A DNA stretch of 53,216 bases, taken from the NCBI GenBank assembly GCA_964550615.1, contig CAZKAB010000008.1, positions 1 through 53,216 of the forward strand, given 5' to 3'. Of the stretch, positions 47,618 through 53,216 are shown piece after piece (positions within the stretch are counted from its first letter, which is position 1; each line of letters starts with the position of its first letter). The translations under genes were made by a program, and so were the position numbers. The notes beneath the pieces are model-generated. The model did not search any database, was not told where the DNA came from, and worked only from the letters and a program-made list of their open reading frames with translations. This DNA comes from M55B144 sp964550615. GTDB taxonomy: Bacteria > Bipolaricaulota > Bipolaricaulia > UBA7950 > UBA9294.

Positions 47618-48043
47618 TTGCAAACCGGACAAACGGTCACAGGAACAGTTGTCCGAGTGATTGAACAGGGAGTCGTTGTTCTACTAGACAATGAGACAAC
47701 CGGCTTGATTCCTGTCTCGGCTTCACTTTCACTCGCGACGATGCAAGAACGATTCTCTTCAGGTGCGGAAGTTTGCGTGTACATCGCTGCCTCCCGTACG
47801 GAGGGAGAACATGCGTTCTCTCTCTCGCCGGCCGCGAGAGACGAGGCAGTGGCCGAGTTCGATCGCGAATTCGACCGGTTGAATCATGTGCTGACCAATT
47901 GCTCTTCGCGGGTGGAAACACCGCGTTCTCCGGTCGAGAAGACGTCTGTGGAGGAACAGATCGAGGAGTGGATTGACGAAGTAGAAGATGGGCTCGGCCG
48001 CCTGCGAAAACATCGCGGGAAAAGATTGAGTGAAGAGTTCTAG
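47618..48043 (+). CDS. S1 RNA-binding domain protein
   Basis: A 141-residue protein with an N-terminal S1 domain (about residues 1-72: GQTVTGTVVRVIEQGVVVLL, then GLIPVS) and an acidic, helical C-terminal tail (EEQIEEWIDEVEDGLGRLRK). S1 domains bind RNA; small proteins of this type associate with ribosomes or ribonucleases. The only in-frame start between the upstream TAG and the domain is the TTG at 47618, with a weak GGAAG. The start is therefore less certain than the gene. Confidence 0.75.
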   Translation: MQTGQTVTGTVVRVIEQGVVVLLDNETTGLIPVSASLSLATMQERFSSGAEVCVYIAASRTEGEHAFSLSPAARDEAVAEFDREFDRLNHVLTNCSSRVETPRSPVEKTSVEEQIEEWIDEVEDGLGRLRKHRGKRLSEEF

Positions 48044-48071
48044 AGCAGACACACCATAGATGGAGGCCCTA

Positions 48072-48296
48072 ATGCCAAAGGGAACAATCACGATCGACAA
48101 GGAGCGATGCAAAGGATGTGGCCTGTGCATTGCCGCTTGCCCGCATCAGGTACTTGCCTACTCGGGAGAGCTGAATCGCAGCGGCTACAATGTCGTTCGC
48201 ATGGCAAATCAAGATGCTTGTGTCGGATGTGCTTTCTGCGCACTCACTTGTCCGGATATAGCCATCGAGGTCTACCGCGAGAAGATTGCTGTCTAG
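48072..48296 (+). CDS. korD: 2-oxoacid:ferredoxin oxidoreductase, ferredoxin (delta) subunit
   Basis: A 74-residue 2x[4Fe-4S] ferredoxin with CKGCGLCIAACP and CVGCAFCALTCP. It carries electrons from the thiamine-containing subunits to free ferredoxin. The ATG at 48072 follows GGAGGCCCTA; an ATG at 48060 is part of that site. It opens the four-subunit operon in the order delta, alpha, beta, gamma. Confidence 0.93.
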   Translation: MPKGTITIDKERCKGCGLCIAACPHQVLAYSGELNRSGYNVVRMANQDACVGCAFCALTCPDIAIEVYREKIAV

Positions 48297-48306
48297 AGGA
48301 GGAATG

Positions 48307-49362
48307 ATGGGGGAGAAGCTATTGATGCGCGGGAATGAGGTGATCGCAGAGGCAGCGATCCGGGCTGGCTGCCAGTGCTACTTCGCTTATCCGATCACTC
48401 CGCAAGCTGAGCTTTTGGAACACATGGCGGAGAATATGCCTCGTCTGGGGCGTACTTTCGTCCAGGCCGAAAGCGAGATAGCCGCGATCAGCATGGTCTA
48501 CGGCGCGGCCTCCGTCGGTGTAAGGACGATGACATCTTCCTCTTCGCCCGGCATCAGCCTGAAACAAGAAGGAATCTCCTATCTGGCTGGAGCCAGTCTG
48601 CCAGCGGTGATAGTCAACGTCGTTCGGGGCGGACCGGGATTGGGAGACATTGCTCCGTCGCAATGCGACTACTTTCAAGCAACAAAGGGAGGAGGGCATG
48701 GCGACTATCACATGATAGTCCTCGGTCCTTCAACCGTTCCCGAAGCGGGTGAACTGACTATGCTTGCGTTCGATCTGGCCGACAAGTATCGCACGCCGGT
48801 GATGATTCTCGCTGACGGTATGTTGGGGCAGATGATGGAGCCGGTAGAGCTTCCAATGCCGGTTGACATCGCTTCTCTTCCCAAGAAAGAATGGGCATTG
48901 ACCGGCGCTAAAGGGCGCGATCCAAACATCGTTCTGAGCTTCGATCTGGATCCGGAAGTCCTCAAGCAAATGAACCTCGAACTGCAGGAGCGGTATCGTG
49001 CTATCGAGGCTGCCGAGGTGCGGTACGAGGAGACAGAGACCGCCGATGCAGACATTGTTATTGCCGCGTACGGCACAGTAGCGCGTATCGCAAAGACTGT
49101 CATCCGCATGGCGCGCGCAGAAGGAATCAGACTCGGCCTCTTCCGTCCGATAACGCTGTGGCCGTTCCCATATCAACCTCTCAAGGCGCTTTCCGCACGC
49201 GTGAACACGGTGCTGACCGTTGAGATGAGCGCCGGTCAGATGCTGGAGGACGTCCGTTTGGCCGTCTGTGAACGGGCCGAAACGCCATTTTACGGCGAGA
49301 TGGGCGGTGTCGTGCCGACGCCGAGAGGAATCCTAAGCGAGGTGAGGAAGTATGCCGGTTAA
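48307..49362 (+). CDS. korA: 2-oxoacid:ferredoxin oxidoreductase, alpha subunit
   Basis: A 351-residue subunit with the pyrimidine-binding domain. The blocks GNEVIAEAAIRAGCQCYFAYPITPQ and QATKGGGHGDYHM are typical of 2-oxoglutarate and branched-chain 2-oxoacid enzymes (KorA/VorB) and not of pyruvate enzymes. The oxidoreductase makes acyl-CoA and reduced ferredoxin from a 2-oxoacid. I cannot decide between 2-oxoglutarate and 2-oxoisovalerate. The start at 48307 has GAGGAGG five bases upstream; it overlaps the beta gene by 11 bases. Confidence 0.93.
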   Translation: MGEKLLMRGNEVIAEAAIRAGCQCYFAYPITPQAELLEHMAENMPRLGRTFVQAESEIAAISMVYGAASVGVRTMTSSSSPGISLKQEGISYLAGASLPAVIVNVVRGGPGLGDIAPSQCDYFQATKGGGHGDYHMIVLGPSTVPEAGELTMLAFDLADKYRTPVMILADGMLGQMMEPVELPMPVDIASLPKKEWALTGAKGRDPNIVLSFDLDPEVLKQMNLELQERYRAIEAAEVRYEETETADADIVIAAYGTVARIAKTVIRMARAEGIRLGLFRPITLWPFPYQPLKALSARVNTVLTVEMSAGQMLEDVRLAVCERAETPFYGEMGGVVPTPRGILSEVRKYAG

Positions 49363-50110
49363 CGTGGAGAATATGGCAAAGGTTTTCTCAAGACCGCGAA
49401 GCCTTACCGATGCCCGCTCCACCTATTGCCCAGGATGCCAGCACGGGATACTTACACGCATTATCGGGCAGACGATCGACGAGTTGGGGATCGCCGAAAA
49501 GACGATTGTCATAGCTCCGGTAGGCTGTTCCGTCTTTGCGTATTTGTGGTACAAATGCGACGCGGTACAGGTGGCGCACGGCCGCGCCAGTGCCGTTGCC
49601 ACCGGGATAAAGCGTGCCAAGCCCAATCTGTTTGTCCTGTCGTATCAGGGTGACGGCGACTTCGCCAGTATCGGAACCGCAGAGTCGATTCACGCCGCCA
49701 ATCGGGGAGAGAACATCACCGTTATCTTCGTTAACAATCAAGTGTACGGGATGACCGGCGGGGAGATGGCGCCGACGACGCTCATCGGTCAGAAGACCAC
49801 GACGACTCCTTCCGGGCGTGATGCTGCTCAATTCGGCTATCCGATTCGCTTTTCCGAAATGATCGCTCAACTCGACGCGCCTGTATATGTGACGCGCCAG
49901 GCACTGTACGATACGAAACGGATTCTGGATACGACAAAGGCGATCAAGAAGGCGTTCATCAACCAAATGGAAGGGAAGGGCTACTCTTTGGTAGAGGTGC
50001 TCTCCAACTGCCCGACGAATTGGCACATGAAGCCGACCGACACGAACAAGCATGTTGCCGAAGTGGTGACTGACATCTTTCCCCTCGGCGATCTGGTAAA
50101 CAGGGGGTAG
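49352..50110 (+). CDS. korB: 2-oxoacid:ferredoxin oxidoreductase, beta subunit (thiamine diphosphate binding)
   Basis: A 252-residue subunit. The CPGCQHG motif near residue 29 and the thiamine site SYQGDGDFASIGTAESIHA followed by VIFVNNQVYGMTGGE are intact. It performs decarboxylation of the 2-oxoacid. The gene overlaps korA by 11 bases and precedes the gamma gene by 2 bases. Confidence 0.94.
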   Translation: MPVNVENMAKVFSRPRSLTDARSTYCPGCQHGILTRIIGQTIDELGIAEKTIVIAPVGCSVFAYLWYKCDAVQVAHGRASAVATGIKRAKPNLFVLSYQGDGDFASIGTAESIHAANRGENITVIFVNNQVYGMTGGEMAPTTLIGQKTTTTPSGRDAAQFGYPIRFSEMIAQLDAPVYVTRQALYDTKRILDTTKAIKKAFINQMEGKGYSLVEVLSNCPTNWHMKPTDTNKHVAEVVTDIFPLGDLVNRG

Positions 50111-50112
50111 AA

Positions 50113-50649
50113 ATGGAACAGTCAGTGATCATTGCGGGATTCGGCGGACAGGGAGTGATTCTTGCGGGTAAGATTCTGGCGCAAGCGGCGATGGATCAAG
50201 GCTTGGCGGTTACGTGGCTCCCTTCCTATGGCCCGGAGATGAGGGGAGGAACAGCGAATTGCACTGTTGTCTTGTCGAGTGACGAAGTTGGTTCTCCGAT
50301 CGTCGATGAGCCTACCGCACTCATTGCCATGAACCTGCCATCGCTGGTGAAGTTCGAGCCGATCATGGCGGAAAATGGTACTGTCATCGTGAACAGCTCC
50401 CTCATCGACCGCAAAGTCGAGCGGAAGGATCTGAAAGAGGTTTCAATCCCCCTTAACGATCTGGGGGAGAAGGTCGGCAACCCAAGATCGATCAACATGA
50501 TTGCGCTCGGAGCGTATGTCAAGGCAACGGGGAGCGTTTCGCTCGGCGCGGTTAAGTCGGCGATGGCGAGCATGCTCAAGAAGAGCGGAAAGGAACGATT
50601 CATTCCCATGAATGAGCAGGCACTCGAGGCGGGATACAACGCCGCCTAG
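50113..50649 (+). CDS. korC: 2-oxoacid:ferredoxin oxidoreductase, gamma subunit
   Basis: A 178-residue subunit with the family start VIIAGFGGQGVILAGKILA, the block TWLPSYGPEMRGGTANC and NMIALGAYVKATG. It binds CoA or supports the active site. The ATG follows GGGGG at a short distance. Its 3' end overlaps the Nudix gene by 38 bases. Confidence 0.94.
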   Translation: MEQSVIIAGFGGQGVILAGKILAQAAMDQGLAVTWLPSYGPEMRGGTANCTVVLSSDEVGSPIVDEPTALIAMNLPSLVKFEPIMAENGTVIVNSSLIDRKVERKDLKEVSIPLNDLGEKVGNPRSINMIALGAYVKATGSVSLGAVKSAMASMLKKSGKERFIPMNEQALEAGYNAA

Positions 50650-51172
50650 CGAAGAACAGCTACTCGAACGACATGAGATCTTCACGGGAAAGATCTTGCG
50701 CTTGGTCGTGGACCGCGTTGGGTTTCCGGATGGGTCGATCGCCAGCCGCGAGCTCGTCCTTCATCCGGGAGCCGCGGCAATCCTGCCGACCCTGCCGGAC
50801 GGCCGAATATTGCTTGTCAGTCAGTATCGGCACCCCGCACTAGCTTCGCTCTGGGAAATCCCGGCTGGGAAACTCAAACCCGGCGAGGACACGCTTGCCT
50901 GCGCCAAACGTGAGCTTCTGGAAGAGACGGGGTATGCCGCAGCCAAATGGGAAGAGGTGATGTCATTCTATTCTTCTCCTGGTTTCACTGATGAACGGAT
51001 CACCCTGTTTCGCGCATGCGTTCTCAATAAGGTGAGTGAGCCGCGCCTGGGGGAGATCGAATCCTTGCGCGTGATTGGACTCGACGAGACAAGGCGCCTT
51101 GTTGCAGACGGCACAATCTGCGATGCCAAGACAATCCTGGCGATCCTTACCCTGCAGCTGCCAGGGCGCTAG
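50612..51172 (+). CDS. Nudix hydrolase, ADP-ribose pyrophosphatase type
   Basis: A 186-residue Nudix hydrolase. The Nudix box is GKLKPGEDTLACAKRELLEETG, complete except for normal variation (shown here split as GKLKPGED and RELLEETG), and the upstream QYRHP and EIPAGK blocks fit ADP-ribose or NDP-sugar pyrophosphatases. It cleaves a nucleoside diphosphate linked to another group. The only reasonable start is ATG 50612 inside korC, so translation is coupled to the oxidoreductase. A housekeeping role in NAD breakdown product removal is likely. Confidence 0.88.
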   Translation: MSRHSRRDTTPPSEEQLLERHEIFTGKILRLVVDRVGFPDGSIASRELVLHPGAAAILPTLPDGRILLVSQYRHPALASLWEIPAGKLKPGEDTLACAKRELLEETGYAAAKWEEVMSFYSSPGFTDERITLFRACVLNKVSEPRLGEIESLRVIGLDETRRLVADGTICDAKTILAILTLQLPGR

Positions 51173-51231
51173 AAGTGCCATCACGTCCCGCAGGAGGGCT
51201 TCCCTGGGTGGCGAGGGGCGACGAAAGCTTG

Positions 51232-51237
51232 TATTCT
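51232..51237 (+). promoter_or_regulatory. -10 box TATTCT before the 51245 gene
   Basis: TATTCT ends 7 bases before the ATG at 51245. A GAGGGG directly touches the start codon, too close for a normal ribosome site, so a leaderless start is possible. No -35 is seen. Confidence 0.35.
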
Positions 51238-51244
51238 GAGGGGC

Positions 51245-53077
51245 ATGGCTGAAAAACATCGCATCAATGTTACAGACCGGGCGCGTCAGTGGTCACGTTC
51301 TCGTTCGAAGTTCTTCCGTTTCGGACGCGTGGAGGACGGCTCTTATAGGTTCTCTGGCGATTCTCTTCCCGCAGGCTTTCGCGTTATCGGCAACGGGCAA
51401 GTTGGAGGCAAAGCCCGCGGGCTGATTTTCGTCCTCGATCGGATGGCGAATGGGAAGCCTCTCACTGAGTACGATCACCTGCTTCGCCTTCCTGATTCTC
51501 TCGTGCTCGCGACTGACGTGTTCGACACGTTCATGATCAAGAACGGACTGGCGAAAATTGTCCGCGCGCGCTGCCGCGAGGATATTGGACCGGATGAGCT
51601 TCAGCAGCAGATCATCTCAGCGGAGTTTCCGGACGCTTCACGTAGTGCGCTTTCAGAGTTCCTCGCTGCGGAGCATCGTCCACTTGTTGTACGGTCATCT
51701 TCAATAATGGAAGACGACCCCGAGCACTCCTTTGCAGGGATATATCTCTCTGAGTTTGTGGGGAACACCGGGACGGAAGAGGATAGGCTGACATCGCTGG
51801 TCTCCGCGATCAAGCGGGTCTACGCCTCAACGTTTGGCAAGAACGCACGCGGGTACCGAAAGCGGCATGGGCTCAATTGGGAGAGGGAAAAGATGGCGAT
51901 CCTGATTCAGAATATGATCGGCCGTCACTATCCGCAAGACCTCTTCTATCCGCTAATTGGAGGAGTCGCGTTTTCCCTCAACTTCTATCCCTGGAACGAT
52001 CGGTTGCATGCGGAAGATGGAGTGGTCCGCCTCGTCGTTGGCGTAGGAACACGCGCAGTGGGACGTGAGTATGCGCGGGTGTTCTCGCCAACCGCACCCG
52101 GGCTGCGCCCTGAGGGATCCGACGAACGAGCGATCATCCGCTATTCACAGGAGACGGTGGATGTCCTGGACATGAGCGCAGGGCAACTCGATCAGACACG
52201 GCTTCCTCAGTTGCATAATCCGCTGTTGCGGGAAGTCTGTTCGGTAGTCGATTCCGATGGCGTGTTGAGCGAGCCGGTCTCTTCTTTGCCACCCGAAGGG
52301 CGCTACATCGCTTCATTCAGCCGCTTCATTGAGCGAAACACAACCATGCCGTTCAGCCCGCTCTTGAGGCAGCTTCTCTCCGAATTGCAGCGCCTATTCG
52401 AACAACCGGTAGACATAGAATTCGCAGTCAATTTTCCCGACACTGCAGACGGTGAAGAGACTCCTCTTTTCTACCTGCTGCAGGCGCGGCCGCTCGGAGG
52501 ACGTCCCGAACACCGAGTCATCAGAATACCCGCTCTTCCTGCCAGGCAGACGCTTCTTTCCTGCAATCGAGTGTTAGGAAACGGCAGACGCAAGGGCATT
52601 CATCACTTAGTGTTTGTCGATCCGACTACCTATCGGTGGGAAGAGGCATACGCGATCGCCCGCCGCGTTGGCCAGATCGATCAGCAGTTGGACGATGAAA
52701 GCTATGTGCTGATAGGCCCCGGGCGCTGGGGTACATCCAATCCGCAGCTCGGGGTGCCCGTGCAGTATGGCGAGATCACCGGAGCTTCGGTGATCGTCGA
52801 GATGGCGACCGAGGCTTTCTCTCCCGAACTGTCGTATGGGACTCACTTCTATGCCGACATGGTTGCAAGCGGCGTTCTCTACCTTCCGTTCGACGGCGAA
52901 CGCGGCGACCAATTCAACCGCACATTGCTCGATCGCCAGCAGATCGTATCGGCGGATGAATTTGTAAGGCACGTGTACTTCCCGGGAGGCTTGGACGCCT
53001 ATGCGGATGGAAAGGGTAAACGTGGAGTGATCGGGATCAATGGCGGGATGATACCAAAGATAGTTTCTCGGAGATGA
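51245..53077 (+). CDS. PEP/pyruvate-binding (PPDK N-terminal ATP-grasp) protein without phosphotransfer domains
   Basis: A 610-residue protein. Its N-terminal half resembles the ATP-binding domain of PEP synthase and PPDK: VGGKARGL, then PLVVRSSSIMEDDPEHSFAGIY, and the late VDIEFAVNF...FYLLQARPL. The swivelling histidine domain (TSCGGxTSH-like) and the PEP-binding barrel are absent. The last 150 residues (around LIGPGRWGTSNPQLGV) form a different conserved region. It may phosphorylate something other than pyruvate, or act in regulation. No close function is known to me. The start is discussed under the -10 box. Confidence 0.8.
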   Translation: MAEKHRINVTDRARQWSRSRSKFFRFGRVEDGSYRFSGDSLPAGFRVIGNGQVGGKARGLIFVLDRMANGKPLTEYDHLLRLPDSLVLATDVFDTFMIKNGLAKIVRARCREDIGPDELQQQIISAEFPDASRSALSEFLAAEHRPLVVRSSSIMEDDPEHSFAGIYLSEFVGNTGTEEDRLTSLVSAIKRVYASTFGKNARGYRKRHGLNWEREKMAILIQNMIGRHYPQDLFYPLIGGVAFSLNFYPWNDRLHAEDGVVRLVVGVGTRAVGREYARVFSPTAPGLRPEGSDERAIIRYSQETVDVLDMSAGQLDQTRLPQLHNPLLREVCSVVDSDGVLSEPVSSLPPEGRYIASFSRFIERNTTMPFSPLLRQLLSELQRLFEQPVDIEFAVNFPDTADGEETPLFYLLQARPLGGRPEHRVIRIPALPARQTLLSCNRVLGNGRRKGIHHLVFVDPTTYRWEEAYAIARRVGQIDQQLDDESYVLIGPGRWGTSNPQLGVPVQYGEITGASVIVEMATEAFSPELSYGTHFYADMVASGVLYLPFDGERGDQFNRTLLDRQQIVSADEFVRHVYFPGGLDAYADGKGKRGVIGINGGMIPKIVSRR

Positions 53078-53171
53078 TCAAGAAGGGTTTCTTTCTTAGT
53101 GCTGCATGTAGTATCCTGGTAGTTACGGAGCAGGCCTTGCAAGGGAGTGTAGGCAATCATCAGGAGGGCCG

Positions 53172-53216
53172 ATGGCAGAAGTAACGCTGACCAAAGTGAT
53201 GAAGCGGTTTGGGGAC
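53172..53216 (+). CDS. Start of an ABC transporter ATPase (MalK/UgpC-like), cut by the window end
   Basis: Fifteen codons encode MAEVTLTKVMKRFGD, the usual N-terminus of sugar-type ABC ATPases of the MalK/UgpC class. A GGAGGG lies 5 bases upstream. The 94 bases before it show a possible extended -10 (TGTAGTAT near 53107). The rest of the gene is outside the window. Confidence 0.7.
   Translation, partial: MAEVTLTKVMKRFGD

Noticed and set aside
1..53216. Mobile elements, prophage, integrase sites or toxin-antitoxin pairs
   Set aside because: No transposase, integrase, inverted terminal repeat or tRNA-associated duplication was seen; the tRNA-Leu 3' end is not repeated nearby.

Overview
The window is about 53 kb of roughly 55-58% GC bacterial chromosome (my impression, not counted). 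It is gene-dense, uses both strands, and many neighbouring genes overlap by 4 bases. I see no insertion sequence, prophage, CRISPR array or rRNA. The gene content suggests an anaerobe with ferredoxin-linked metabolism: a 4-subunit 2-oxoacid:ferredoxin oxidoreductase, an aldehyde:ferredoxin-oxidoreductase-type tungsten/molybdenum enzyme, a molybdenum hydroxylase and a membrane polyferredoxin. It also has many exported thioredoxin-fold proteins and cysteine-rich surface proteins. An uncultivated lineage such as Bipolaricaulota (Acetothermia/OP1) would fit, but that is a low-confidence guess from style, not from a marker search.

Left part (1-23151). A small lipoprotein is followed by gltX, which is translationally coupled to a TlpA-like protein, a membrane thioredoxin carrying two CxxC motifs, and a NapH-like polyferredoxin. 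Next come a C39-type peptidase, a FAD dehydrogenase (COG2509), a HAD phosphatase, rsmD, surE, a half-size Gdt1/UPF0016 transporter, an unknown Cys-containing gene coupled to a ComEA-like protein, and a queuosine salvage enzyme. An AOR-family gene follows with two downstream MoaD-like genes and a tiny membrane-protein ORF upstream. After these are a barrel-like exported protein, a chagasin-type inhibitor, an AlkA-like glycosylase, a PKD-TlpA protein and a three-gene molybdenum hydroxylase operon.

Middle part (23435-29626). This is the most unusual block. It holds a small CxxC redox protein, two tandem exported DUF1573-rhodanese fusions whose rhodanese cysteine is replaced, a CcdA-type thiol transporter with a built-in CPHC domain, a membrane-anchored CPNC paralogue of that domain, an alternative sigma factor and a small acidic helical protein. 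A VWA surface protein on the other strand follows. I read it as a candidate extracytoplasmic thiol-electron system.

Right part (29728-53216). A tRNA-Leu(GAG) promoter appears to drive plsX-fabH-fabD-fabG-acpP. A housekeeping run follows: zinc-ribbon protein, cyclodeaminase-like protein, phosphoesterase, inositol phosphatase, and a split RsmF-type methyltransferase. Then come a VWA-RTX-PKD surface protein, a tightly overlapping lipoylation operon built around a free-standing lipoyl domain, tsaC, a CDP-alcohol phosphotransferase-like gene, ruvB, ribF, tsaB, rpmB, an S1-domain gene, the korDABC-type oxidoreductase with a Nudix gene, a truncated-architecture PEP/pyruvate-binding protein, and the start of an ABC ATPase gene.

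A recurring feature is a -10 box ending 6-10 bases before the start codon with no ribosome binding site (clearest for 10266, ruvB, tsaB and ribF; also 44060, 184 and 27902). This suggests that leaderless transcripts are common in this organism.
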